Shown: positions 1 to 7,090 of the stretch, piece after piece
Layout: every line of letters begins with the position of its first letter
Numbering within the stretch: the stretch's first letter is position 1
Assembly (NCBI GenBank): GCA_003601605.1
Contig: PIXZ01000012.1
Coordinates: 1 to 36,597 of the forward strand
Reading direction: 5' to 3'
DNA: 36,597 bases
Source of the DNA: Candidatus Bathyarchaeota archaeon
GTDB lineage: Archaea; Thermoproteota; Bathyarchaeia; Bathyarchaeales; Bathycorpusculaceae
The notes under the pieces: model-generated
Told to the model about the DNA's origin: nothing
What the model saw: only the letters and a program-made list of their open reading frames with translations
Databases searched by the model: none
Made by a program: the position numbers and the translations under genes

Positions 1-189
1 TGTTAAGCATATTTCAAACCCTTCTTTGGTCACTAGTTTATAGACTGGTTTCACACCCGTTGGAAAGAATCCTTCAGAAGATGACTCCCACCTTTCACCG
101 TCAACAATCGCTATGAATTTTTTCTCCACCAGATCTGCAACTTTTCTAGGTCCGTTTTCAGTCATGATCCACGTGTAAGATGGGATGCA
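1..189 (-). other. N-terminal splicing region of an intein inserted in the ribonucleotide reductase
   Basis: After ATNP of the reductase active-site block, the protein continues with Cys (codon 187-189) and sequence typical of an intein N-terminal Hint block: C-I-P-S-Y-T-W-I-M-T-x-N-G-P-R-K-V-A-D-L-V. A second stretch (TGVKPVYKLVTKEGFEICLT) resembles the start of intein block B. The insertion point lies before the conserved Cys of NPCGEQ, which would serve as the +1 nucleophile of the C-extein. The endonuclease domain and C-terminal splice junction lie beyond the window edge. Inteins at ribonucleotide reductase active-site motifs are known in archaea and bacteria. Confidence 0.87.
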
Positions 190-1311
190 AGGGTTGGTTG
201 CTTCTATTTTGCCGATTTCGGGTGTAGGATTATGTCTGTTAATTTCGTCTATGAAAACTACTCCGGGGTCTCCGCTTTGCCAAGCAGATTTTGCCATTAA
301 ACTCCAGATTTCTTCAGCTTTTATTCGCCTGACTTTTTCATTGTTTCGAGGGTTAACTAGCCAGTATTCACCCTTTTCTTCTAAGGTTTTTAGGAAATCG
401 TCTGTGACAGCCACGGAGATGTTGAAGTTGGAGAGAAATCCATGTTTTTGTTTTGAAGTTATAAATTCGATGATGTCTGGATGGTCTACTTTTAAAATTC
501 CCATCATGGCGCCTCGGCGTTTGCCGCCAGCTTTTATGACTTCGGTTGCTGTGTCGAAAACGCGCATGAAGCTTACTGGTCCGGAGGCTACGCCTTTTGT
601 GGATTTTACTATGTCTCCTTTTGGTCTTAGCTTTGAGAAGTCGAAGCCTACTCCGCCTCCGCTTTTCTCTATTAAAGCCATGTTCTTTACTGCTGTGAAA
701 ATGCTTTCGAGAGAGTCTTCAACTGGCAAAACAAAACATGCCGATAGTTGTCCAAGTTGTGTTCCAGCGTTGAAAAGTGTTGGCGAGTTGGGGATGAATT
801 CTAGTTTTGCCATCATTTCGTAAAAGATTTTTTCGCTCTCTTCGGGGTTTTCGCCGTATTTTGCATCTGCCCTTGATATGGCTTTGGCAACTCTCATAAA
901 CATTTGAGAAGGCGTTTCTATTATCTTCTCGGTTTCATCTTTCAGCAAATATCTTCTGCTTAGAACTTCTAGGGCGTTAACCGTTAACTTTGGTTCTGGG
1001 ATTCCGAGTTTTTCCCTTAATCTTCTTATTTCATTTTTCTTTTCCCTATAGGCTTGGTATTCTTTTGCAACTTTTTCGTATCCTCTTCTTTTCAAAACTT
1101 GGATAACTAGGTCTTGAGCGTCTTCCACCGAGGGAATTTTCTCTTTAAATTTTTCTTCTAGAAGTTTAACAACCTCTTCTGTTATCGTTTTGGCTTTTTC
1201 TCCGTTGCCAAGTTCAACAGCGATGAAAGCCTTGTGGATAGCGTCATGTATTCTGCTGGCGTCAAAATCTACTATTCTTCCGTCTCTCTTTCTTATTTTC
1301 GTTATCGGCAT
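1..1311 (-). CDS. nrdJ: Adenosylcobalamin-dependent (class II) ribonucleotide reductase, 5' part, interrupted by an intein
   Basis: Reduces ribonucleotides to deoxyribonucleotides for DNA synthesis. The gene starts at ATG 1311 and runs off the left edge. Residues 1-90 look like the N-terminal ATP-cone (MPITKIRKRDGRIVDFD). The catalytic domain follows, with NSPTLFNAG near 176-183, the redox Cys C192 in SACFVLPVEDS, and GGGVGFDFSKLRP near 218-230. The SACFVLPVEDS form and overall layout resemble class II (NrdJ) enzymes rather than class I or III, which fits an anaerobe. At residues 371-375 the conserved ATNPCGEQ block reads ATNPC and then leaves the enzyme sequence, continuing as an intein. The remaining 63 codons to the window edge are intein. 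The assignment as a reductase is firm; the class call rests on recalled motif style. Confidence 0.93.
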   Translation of the reverse strand, partial: MPITKIRKRDGRIVDFDASRIHDAIHKAFIAVELGNGEKAKTITEEVVKLLEEKFKEKIPSVEDAQDLVIQVLKRRGYEKVAKEYQAYREKKNEIRRLREKLGIPEPKLTVNALEVLSRRYLLKDETEKIIETPSQMFMRVAKAISRADAKYGENPEESEKIFYEMMAKLEFIPNSPTLFNAGTQLGQLSACFVLPVEDSLESIFTAVKNMALIEKSGGGVGFDFSKLRPKGDIVKSTKGVASGPVSFMRVFDTATEVIKAGGKRRGAMMGILKVDHPDIIEFITSKQKHGFLSNFNISVAVTDDFLKTLEEKGEYWLVNPRNNEKVRRIKAEEIWSLMAKSAWQSGDPGVVFIDEINRHNPTPEIGKIEATNPCIPSYTWIMTENGPRKVADLVEKKFIAIVDGERWESSSEGFFPTGVKPVYKLVTKEGFEICLT

Positions 1312-1367
1312 AATCTACCATTTCAAAATTGCTGAAATCGGATATAAACGTGTTTGGTAAGTCTCGG

Positions 1368-1529
1368 CTACTCTTTTTTGACAAACTGGTCTTTAGAGGC
1401 ACCGCAAACGGGGCAAACCCAATCATCTGGCAACTTTTCAAAAGTGGTTCCGGGTTCTACGCCATGTTCTGGGTCTCCTACTTCTGGGTTGTATATGTAG
1501 CCGCAAACTGTGCATTCCCACTTTTCCAA
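1368..1529 (-). CDS. Rubredoxin
   Basis: Small one-electron carrier with a single Fe(Cys)4 site, working in the cytoplasm with peroxide- or superoxide-reducing enzymes or other oxidoreductases. The 53-residue product has both knuckles, [10 protein letters not shown] at the N terminus and [11 protein letters not shown] at the C terminus, plus the aromatic and acidic residues expected around them ([20 protein letters not shown]). The length matches the family (52-54). I place the start at TTG 1529 because GGTGAT lies five bases upstream and the protein then begins [11 protein letters not shown]. The adjacent TTG at 1532 sits too close to that site, and a TAG stop lies just before it. It is divergent from the half-ferritin gene at 1604, so the pair may be a redox or iron-handling unit. 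Confidence 0.95.
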   Translation of the reverse strand: MEKWECTVCGYIYNPEVGDPEHGVEPGTTFEKLPDDWVCPVCGASKDQFVKKE

Positions 1530-1603
1530 CAACTATCACCTTTTAAGATAATTTTTTATAGGTTCAACGTTATTTAACACTATACGTTTGAACGGTGTTT
1601 GAA
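1530..1603. promoter_or_regulatory. Divergent promoter region with an inverted repeat (rubredoxin / half-ferritin)
   Basis: Only 74 bases separate the two divergent starts. An AT-rich CTATAAAAAAT element (1551-1562, read leftward) can serve as the rubredoxin TATA box. Arms GTTCAACGT (1562-1570) and ACGTTTGAAC (1584-1593) form an inverted repeat with one extra base in the right arm and a 13-base spacer. This could bind a dimeric regulator of both genes. GGTG at 1594-1597 is the likely ribosome binding site for the ferritin-like gene. The TATA and repeat are seen directly; the regulatory role is inferred. Confidence 0.4.
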
Positions 1604-1882
1604 ATGATGTCTCAGTTGCCTATATTTTTAGAGAAAGTTGGCAAAAAAGCCTTGGACATGGAAATACTGCGTGCGTCAATGATAGCAGAGTTGGACGCCA
1701 TAAATCTTTACGAACAGTTTGCTGCCGCTACAAACAACAAGTTGTTGAAAAAAGTTTTGCTTGATATTGCCAAAGAAGAGAAAACTCATGTTGGAGAGTT
1801 TCAAGCTTTATTGTTGGAAATGGACAAGGAACAAGTCAGAGAACTGAGGAAGGGTAAAAAAGAAGTAGAGGAGCTAAAATAG
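1604..1882 (+). CDS. Half-ferritin (EncFtn-like) protein, stand-alone
   Basis: Likely an iron-oxidising two-helix ferritin-like protein that makes its di-iron site between two subunits. The 92-residue product has E29 in a helix (MIAELDAINLYEQ), Y36, and the ExxH pair E59 and H62 (IAKEEKTHVGEF). These are in the positions of the ligands of encapsulated ferritins (one Glu, then ExxH). From memory, the sequence closely resembles the N-terminal ferritin-like domain of the Pyrococcus furiosus encapsulin-type shell protein. Here the domain stands alone, and no shell gene follows. I chose ATG 1604 because GGTG lies six bases upstream; in-frame GTG 1595 and ATG 1607 are alternatives. Rubredoxin lies divergently upstream. 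Confidence 0.8.
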   Translation: MMSQLPIFLEKVGKKALDMEILRASMIAELDAINLYEQFAAATNNKLLKKVLLDIAKEEKTHVGEFQALLLEMDKEQVRELRKGKKEVEELK

Positions 1883-1999
1883 TAAACTCTCCTTTTCCCA
1901 CATTTTTTAACACCAAGATTACACGGGCGCAACACTCAATAAAATAGTGAATAGTTTTCGAGGCGAAAATTCTGGAAGAAACAAAACTATAGAAGGAAG

Positions 2000-2149
2000 C
2001 TACCTTGTCACCTTTATCTCTATAACTTTCCAATCCTCCTTTACTCCTCGAAGAGCAGAGACTGCTCCTGCGATGATTCCACTTAAAATTTTGGTGGCAA
2101 ACTTGTTCAAACCTATTTCTTCTCCGTCCACTGACAATTTAACATCCAA
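2000..2149 (-). CDS. Small conserved archaeal protein (49 aa), function unknown
   Basis: Short but convincing. TTG 2149 has a strong GAGGTG site six bases upstream and a TATA-like element about 35 bases upstream. The product begins MDVKLSVDGEEIGLNKFATK, continues through a hydrophobic helix-like stretch (ILSGIIAGAVSALRGV), and ends in a beta-like strand (WKVIEIKVTR). I recall a family of archaeal hypothetical proteins of about 50-65 residues with this build (strand with NGEEIPLN, helix ending SLKGV, then IEIKI), but no function. GTG 2158 in the same frame is an alternative start. Confidence 0.65.
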   Translation of the reverse strand: MDVKLSVDGEEIGLNKFATKILSGIIAGAVSALRGVKEDWKVIEIKVTR

Positions 2150-2179
2150 CCAAATCACCTCAAACTAACAAATAATTTA

Positions 2180-2191
2180 GGTATATAGTAA
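2180..2191 (-). promoter_or_regulatory. TATA-like promoter of the 49-aa protein gene
   Basis: Read leftward the sequence is TACTATATACC, about 32-40 bases ahead of the TTG start at 2149. That is a normal archaeal TATA distance for a short leader containing the GAGGTG ribosome binding site. Confidence 0.4.
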
Positions 2192-2232
2192 AAGTTTTCC
2201 ACAAATTAAAACGATGTTAACAGCGCTAGCCC

Positions 2233-2823
2233 TTAATGTTCTCTCCATCTGTTCACAAAATAAGTTAAAATGATAAGGCAGGCAATTGCGGCTACTACGC
2301 TTAAAAAGCTTGCAACAACCATGTTATCTGTTTCCAAAATAAACGCTACTGATATGGCTGCAAGAAAAACACCGAAATAAAGGCTTGCGTTGCTCCTTAA
2401 AAACTGAGCGAACTCTCCACGAAGAAGTTTTTGATATTTGTTTATTAAAATTGCTATGGAAACTAAAGCTAGAAAAACTATTACAAGAGTGTAGGAGAAA
2501 TCAGCCCAATAAGCATGAGCGCTAAGAGTAAGTAAAATTCCAACTTCGTCTCCAATCAGTCCGCCGCCAGCGCCAAAAAGTATGGCCGCCAAACGGTCTA
2601 TTCTTTCACTTTGGTAGCTTATGCCTATCCAGCCGCCTATAACAATTAAAGCTAGACCATACCAAAAATGGTGGATATGATAATCGCCAGTGATCAAAAC
2701 AGTTGTAGGGTTTATGGTTGTGAAAGTTCTGGCTATCAAGAAGGAAGCTACAAAAGAGATAAGTGCCAACAAGGAAAGGTTCGGTTTCTCTTTAATTTTT
2801 TCTTTTCCAGTCATTTTCTTCAT
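2233..2823 (-). CDS. Polytopic membrane protein with an HxHHFxxG motif, function unknown
   Basis: After a short basic cytoplasmic start (MKKMTGKEKIKEKPN) the roughly 196-residue protein is almost entirely hydrophobic, with six or seven predicted membrane helices. A conserved-looking GDYHIHHFWYG segment lies between the first and second helices, and an acidic GGLIGDEVGI segment sits in a later helix. The clustered His residues and membrane Asp/Glu suggest a metal site or a membrane-bound enzyme, but I do not recognise a named family. The frame stays open upstream to 2898; I prefer ATG 2823 because the extra residues are not protein-like. Confidence in the gene is high, in its function none. 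Confidence 0.7.
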   Translation of the reverse strand: MKKMTGKEKIKEKPNLSLLALISFVASFLIARTFTTINPTTVLITGDYHIHHFWYGLALIVIGGWIGISYQSERIDRLAAILFGAGGGLIGDEVGILLTLSAHAYWADFSYTLVIVFLALVSIAILINKYQKLLRGEFAQFLRSNASLYFGVFLAAISVAFILETDNMVVASFLSVVAAIACLIILTYFVNRWREH

Positions 2824-3022
2824 TTTGATAACTTTGCATTTGCACAAATTAAGATTTGTTATGTCGTCTAAAACTTCTAACCTAAGCAGAAGCCACATCC
2901 CAAAAAGCCTTAAACTTTTTAACTTTTCTAATGGTGTTGATGTTTATAGGCACTTTTTTGAGCCTTAGAGCAATTGAGAAAATCTTCATAAATATTAATT
3001 AACAATAACAAAATTATTGTGG

Positions 3023-3262
3023 ATGATAAAAATGATAAGTAAAAAACAATTTTACCGTTTATCCCTTTTTTGGTCTATACTTATGGGATGTTTAGCTTTT
3101 GAATGGTTAATTTTTATCTTTATAGGTATGGCAGTGGATTTTGCAGAATTTGGCTATTATCATGGTGGGTTAATAATTTTAATAACAGCTATTATTCCCC
3201 ACATTGTTATTTGGATTTTAGGGATGATTGTTTTATTAATTCTTTACCTAGTAGAAATATGA
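3023..3262 (+). CDS. Small two-helix membrane protein (79 aa), function unknown
   Basis: Begins MIKMISKKQFYRLSLFW. A first membrane helix (SILMGCLAFEWLIFIFIGMAV) is followed by a short acidic loop (DFAEFGYYHGG) and a second helix (LIILITAIIPHIVIWILGMI). A TATA-like CATAAATATT at 2988-2997 sits about 25-35 bases before the start, so the message may be leaderless or nearly so. The TGA stop overlaps the ATG of the next reading frame (ATGA at 3259-3262), an arrangement typical of translationally coupled genes. No family recognised. Confidence 0.45.
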   Translation: MIKMISKKQFYRLSLFWSILMGCLAFEWLIFIFIGMAVDFAEFGYYHGGLIILITAIIPHIVIWILGMIVLLILYLVEI

Positions 3263-3558
3263 AGGCTATAACGCCTATTATTATAACATAGCTTACGGGG
3301 TTATCATATCACACTTCAGTTATCGTTTCAATTTCTGGAATGTCAGCATATAAAACTAATGCAGTAGTTTCAACATTAGTATCACTAAAAGCTTTATCAT
3401 TCAAAAACGCAACAACAAAAACTAGAGGAGGAATTACTGAAAACTATAGGGGGGCTATCCACTTTAACAAAGAAAACAGCGTAAAAAAGGTCTTTGTTGG
3501 CGAACTAGACATAGATTACTTTGAACGGTCTGCTTGGCAGTATGCAGTTTTGTCCTAG
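3259..3558 (+). pseudogene. Possible broken gene with one in-frame TAG, coupled to the upstream membrane protein gene
   Basis: The ATG at 3259 overlaps the upstream TGA as ATGA. It opens a 99-codon frame with a single stop, TAG at 3289-3291. The text reads MKAITPIIIT, then TAG, then LTGLSYHTSVIVSISGMSAY and onward to a natural TAG at 3556. The KAITPI start is reminiscent of archaeal pilin-like N termini, but no long hydrophobic helix follows, so I do not press that. It may be a decayed gene, a recoded one, or chance. Apart from this frame I see nothing coding in 3263-3597. Confidence 0.3.
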
Positions 3559-3597
3559 AAGCCAGATTCCAAACTTCAGATATAGGTGCAATGTAGG

Positions 3598-3670
3598 AGC
3601 CGGGGGTGGGAATTGAACCCACATATAGCAGCTCTGCAGGCTGCCGCCTGAACCGTTCGGCCACCCCGGC
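3598..3670 (-). tRNA. tRNA-Cys (anticodon GCA)
   Basis: Read leftward, the acceptor stem GCCGGGG pairs with CCCCGGC. The anticodon stem GCAGC/GCTGC closes a seven-base loop CTGCAGA with anticodon GCA. The T arm is GTGGG-TTCAATT-CCCAC. The discriminator base is U, as in tRNA-Cys. Total length is 73 bases with no encoded CCA (TCC follows), so CCA is added after transcription. There is no intron in the anticodon loop. Confidence 0.95.
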
Positions 3671-3689
3671 GCATTTTCAACAAGAATTC

Positions 3690-3713
3690 TAGAGTCAACT
3701 CTATAATAAATAT
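3690..3713 (-). promoter_or_regulatory. TATA box of tRNA-Cys and a small palindrome
   Basis: Read leftward, AATATTTATTATAG (3700-3713) lies 30-43 bases ahead of the tRNA 5' end, as expected for an archaeal tRNA promoter. Between TATA and tRNA is TAGAGT-CA-ACTCTA (3690-3703), a perfect 6-2-6 palindrome near the expected transcription start. It may be an operator or chance. Confidence 0.45.
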
Positions 3714-3717
3714 TCTT

Positions 3718-4758
3718 TTAGGCTATTCCAAGTTTTTCGCAGATTTCCCTGTAAATTTTCAATGCTTTTTCCTCGTTATCAACATTTTTTATCAGCATTC
3801 TTCCGCTGTTGAAAAGGGTTATATCACAATTTTTATAGTCGAATATTATTGCTAGCTGGGATTTTATTCGAATTTTGAAATGCTGTTTGGCTTTATCATA
3901 AATTTCGTTTAGGCTTATTTTTAATGGTTTTTCAGGGTTTACGTTCACTGTGCCGTGGCCGCATAGCCAAACAAGTTTTCCGCGTTTTTCCTCCAGAGCC
4001 ATTGTACCTTGGCATGCTGGACAGTTTTCTCGTTTATAAATGTCGATTGTTGTGAAACACATGTCGCTAAAATCACAAATCATAAGCTTGTCCTTTAAAA
4101 CAGAACCCATTCCCGTTAAGACTTTTATTGTTTCCATGGCTTGCATTGTCCCAATAATTCCGGGAGTAGCTCCTAAAACTCCTCTAACGTCACAGCTCAT
4201 CAAGCTGCTGTCTTCGATGTTTGGAAAGACGCATTCTAGGCATGGAGTTTCTGGCGGGGCGAAAACTGAAAGGTTTCCTTCAATCCCTATGGCTGCCCCA
4301 AAAATGTAGGGTATTCTAAGCTTTGCACAGGCTCTGTTAACCAGATAGCGTGTACGCATGTTATCCAAGCCGTCAACAACACAGTCCACTCCGGAAAGAA
4401 GCTTTTCCACGTTGCTTGCATTCAAATTTTCCGGGAAAGCCTCAACCTTGACTAGAGGATTAACTTTTCTAAGCCTCTTCGCTGAAACTTCAACTTTGGG
4501 ATAGCGCAAATCTTCTAGGGTGTAAAGAACTTGTCTATGCAAGTTATGCAGTTCTACTGTGTCCTGGTCTATCAGTCGTAAATGTCCAACTCCCGCGAGA
4601 GCCAAATAAAGAGCGGACGCTGTGCCTAACCCGCCAAGTCCCACAATGGCGACTTTAGCTTTTCCTAGTTTTCTTTGTCCTTCATTGCCAAGCTCTTTCA
4701 TGACTATTTGGCGGCTGTAAAATTCTTCCATTGAAGGCTTTTCGCGAGTTTTCGCCAT
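3718..4758 (-). CDS. E1-like adenylyltransferase (ThiF/MoeB/HesA family) with C-terminal extension
   Basis: Activates the C-terminal glycine of a ubiquitin-like or sulfur-carrier protein by adenylation, for sulfur transfer (tRNA thiolation, molybdopterin, thiamin) or protein conjugation. The 346-residue protein has the ATP-binding loop GLGGLG at 40-45, the HNLHRQ block at 71-76, LDNMRTRYLVN near 131-141, Zn-binding pairs C173/C176 and C246/C249, and the presumed catalytic C189 (SSLMSCDVRG). The E1 core ends near 250. About 95 further residues include ITLFNSGRMLIK, a C-terminal add-on without rhodanese features. ATG 4758 has GGAG nine bases upstream; GTG 4764 is an alternative. No carrier-protein gene is adjacent, so the exact pathway is unknown. 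Confidence 0.88.
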   Translation of the reverse strand: MAKTREKPSMEEFYSRQIVMKELGNEGQRKLGKAKVAIVGLGGLGTASALYLALAGVGHLRLIDQDTVELHNLHRQVLYTLEDLRYPKVEVSAKRLRKVNPLVKVEAFPENLNASNVEKLLSGVDCVVDGLDNMRTRYLVNRACAKLRIPYIFGAAIGIEGNLSVFAPPETPCLECVFPNIEDSSLMSCDVRGVLGATPGIIGTMQAMETIKVLTGMGSVLKDKLMICDFSDMCFTTIDIYKRENCPACQGTMALEEKRGKLVWLCGHGTVNVNPEKPLKISLNEIYDKAKQHFKIRIKSQLAIIFDYKNCDITLFNSGRMLIKNVDNEEKALKIYREICEKLGIA

Positions 4759-4787
4759 TTTCACTTTCTCCTTTGTAAATATTGCCC

Positions 4788-6482
4788 TTATTCAGTTTTA
4801 TATCTGCCTTTTTTCAAAAACTGCCTTTCATAAATTTCCCGAACTCTTTGGATTGTATCTGCATCCTCTGGGGTTTTGTCATCGCGTATACGGTTTATTC
4901 GGGCAAAACGCAAAGCCATTCCACATTTGTATTTTGGGCTTTTTTGAATCTCATTGTATGCTACTTCTACAACAATCTTTGGAACAACTAAAACTCTTCT
5001 ACCTTCTTCTTTCACGGCTAACTCTTTAAGCTGCCTTGTCATTTCAACCATTTCGGCATCGGTTAAACCCTTAAAAGTTTTACCAACAATCAAAAATTCG
5101 CCTTTTTCAGCGTCTCGTGCTGCCAAGTAATAGTCTGAAAGCCAAGCGTGTCTCCGTCCATAACCATACTCTGCCGCGACAATAACAAGGTCCAAAGGTT
5201 CAAGCACGGGCTTGATTTTTAACCAGCGTTTTCCACGGATTCCAGGAGTATAAACACTTTCAGGTTTTTTAGCCATTAATCCTTCATGCCCATCGTCTAA
5301 AGCTTGTTTTAAAAACTTTTCAGCATCTTTACGGTTTTTGGTTATTATTTGTTCTGTTAAAGGTATGTCTCCAGAATTTTCGGCTAATATTTTTCTACGT
5401 TCTATGTAGGGAAGCGAAATCAAACTTTTTCCGTTAAGGTATAAAATGTCAAAAAGGTAAAGCCTTACTGGAATTTTTTCAGCTGCATCTTCTATTTTGT
5501 GAACTCTTTTGAACCTTCGCATTAAATGTTGAAAAGGAACAGGATTGCCTAAACTGTCAACAGCTATCACTTCGCCTTCAAGTATAGCCTCCTTTGCGTT
5601 AACATTTTTTCTGACAATTTCCACAATTTCTGGCAAACTTTTAGTTACGTCTGTTAGACGGCGGCTAAAAATTTTCACTTCATTATCAAGTTTGTGAATC
5701 TGAACCCTAGCCCCGTCCAACTTATATTCAAACGCGGTTTTTCCACCGTGCTCCTTTAACGCTTCAGCAACGTTGCTTGCCATTTGAGCCAGCATAAGCT
5801 TGACAGGTCTGAAAACCTTAAACTCCGCCGCCGATAAGCCTTCCAAACCTTTCTTTCTGGCTATTTCTGCAACCTCGCATATATCTCCCACAACCATGCT
5901 TGCCTTTTGCATAACATCTAATGGAACTTGATAAGCCTTCGAAACCGCTTGTTCCATTAAGCCTTCTGAAAAACCAGTTCTCATTTCTCCTATGAAAATT
6001 TTAACAAGATATTTGGCTTCCAAGGGTGAAGCCATGCTTAAAAGAACTTCGATTTGGCGTTCCTTCTTTTCCCTTGAGCCTTGTCCAGCTGCTTCTGCTA
6101 TGGCTTCGAAACTACGTTTTACCTCTTTTATTGTTAACTCTCTTTCTAAAAGTGTTGCTTGCTTTTTGACCTTGCTTTTCTCGAAAACGGTTTTTGTGGC
6201 TGAACCTATGTCGCCTGTTTTGCCAAAGATGCTCATAAAAACTTTCCATTCAACTTCTGTTATGCGTTTTATTATTTCGCTTAATGTCGCCCAGCTAACT
6301 TCCAGAGTTTTTTGGCTGTATGTGGGGAGGGGTCTTCCAAGAATCATAGAAACGGCAGGCTTAACCTCGTCTGGTTCTAACCGTTTTAGAAAGTCGGCTA
6401 CTAGCTGTATCATAAGTAGTCTTTTAGTTGTTTTTTCTAGCTTCTCGCATAGTTCAGCTAGAGCTTTGAAGGAGGTTGGCAT
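4788..6482 (-). CDS. lig: ATP-dependent DNA ligase (archaeal LigI type)
   Basis: Seals nicks in duplex DNA during replication and repair, using ATP. The 564-residue length is near the archaeal norm. The N-terminal DNA-binding domain occupies roughly 1-220 (GEMRTGFSEGLMEQAV near 165-180). The adenylation domain follows, with motif I EYKLDGARVQIH at 252-263 (adenylated Lys K254), FSRRLTDVT, EGEVIAVD, LFDILYLNG, HEGLMAKKPESVYTPG and KRWLKIKP. The C-terminal OB domain contains GYGRRHAWLSDYYLAARD and ALRFARINRIRDDKTPEDAD. AAGGTC lies six bases before the ATG. The ThiF-like gene follows after 29 bases, so the two may be co-transcribed. Confidence 0.97.
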   Translation of the reverse strand: MPTSFKALAELCEKLEKTTKRLLMIQLVADFLKRLEPDEVKPAVSMILGRPLPTYSQKTLEVSWATLSEIIKRITEVEWKVFMSIFGKTGDIGSATKTVFEKSKVKKQATLLERELTIKEVKRSFEAIAEAAGQGSREKKERQIEVLLSMASPLEAKYLVKIFIGEMRTGFSEGLMEQAVSKAYQVPLDVMQKASMVVGDICEVAEIARKKGLEGLSAAEFKVFRPVKLMLAQMASNVAEALKEHGGKTAFEYKLDGARVQIHKLDNEVKIFSRRLTDVTKSLPEIVEIVRKNVNAKEAILEGEVIAVDSLGNPVPFQHLMRRFKRVHKIEDAAEKIPVRLYLFDILYLNGKSLISLPYIERRKILAENSGDIPLTEQIITKNRKDAEKFLKQALDDGHEGLMAKKPESVYTPGIRGKRWLKIKPVLEPLDLVIVAAEYGYGRRHAWLSDYYLAARDAEKGEFLIVGKTFKGLTDAEMVEMTRQLKELAVKEEGRRVLVVPKIVVEVAYNEIQKSPKYKCGMALRFARINRIRDDKTPEDADTIQRVREIYERQFLKKGRYKTE

Positions 6483-6579
6483 TTCGTTGACCTTAATAAA
6501 ACAAGTTTCAAGTTTAATTGGTGTCCTAACAAAGAGATAAAACTTGCCTTTGCTAAAATAAAGGAGGAATCTTGCGGTT

Positions 6580-6960
6580 TTAGAAGGATGCTTCCAGTTT
6601 TTTCTTAACTTCTTTTATTTTCTTTTCAAGTTCCTGAACTTTTTCTTGGTTTTCTAGAGCTTTGTAACAGTCTCTTGCATATTCTAGGGCGCTTACTCCA
6701 AACCTGTCAAAGCCTTTTTTGAAAGAGAGTTCTGCAGATTTGAGAAAATATTCAAGGGCAGTTTCGTAATCTTTAAGCATGTAAGAGCATTCGCCAGCCT
6801 TATAAAGCATGGAAGTAGCATCAAAGAAGTTGTTGGCTTTGCGATAAAGCTCCGAAGCCTGCAAAAACTTTTCTAGCGCTTCCTCATACTTGCCAGTCTC
6901 GTAAAGCGTGTTGGCATCCTTGTGCAACTTTACCGGGTCTTCCTTCACTTTCTCACTCAT
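6580..6960 (-). CDS. Tetratricopeptide-repeat protein (126 aa)
   Basis: Consists of about three TPR units: KLHKDANTLYETGKYEEALE near 12-31, a second near 47-66 (SMLYKAGECSYMLKDYETAL) and a third near 84-105 (FGVSALEYARDCYKALENQ). It ends in a Lys/Glu-rich probable coiled coil (VQELEKKIKEVKKKLEASF). Such proteins are protein-protein adaptors; the partner is not evident. GGAG lies about eight bases before the ATG. Downstream, 97 bases separate it from the DNA ligase start, with AT-rich sequence but no clear promoter. Confidence 0.85.
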   Translation of the reverse strand: MSEKVKEDPVKLHKDANTLYETGKYEEALEKFLQASELYRKANNFFDATSMLYKAGECSYMLKDYETALEYFLKSAELSFKKGFDRFGVSALEYARDCYKALENQEKVQELEKKIKEVKKKLEASF

Positions 6961-7090
6961 AAAGGCAACTCCAACTTTCTTATTATCATTTTAATACTCT
7001 AATTTAGACCTTTCCCTATCTTATCAGCAAACTATAAACATTAAAACAATTTATCAAAGAATATAGTAATCTAGTGTGGAGAAAACTATT

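Noticed and set aside
185-823. Long rightward reading frame of 212 codons
   Set aside because: It is antisense to the conserved ribonucleotide reductase frame and its product is Ser/Phe-rich without any recognisable domain.
3289-3291. TAG as a pyrrolysine codon
   Set aside because: Several genes here end in TAG as a normal stop, and no pyl gene is in the window. It is kept only as a remote option.
3259-3339. MKAITPI start read as an archaeal pilin
   Set aside because: Only about ten residues match the idea and no long hydrophobic helix follows, so the label would be unsupported.
5992-6540. Rightward reading frame of 182 codons
   Set aside because: Antisense to the N-terminal half of the DNA ligase gene, which is fully conserved.
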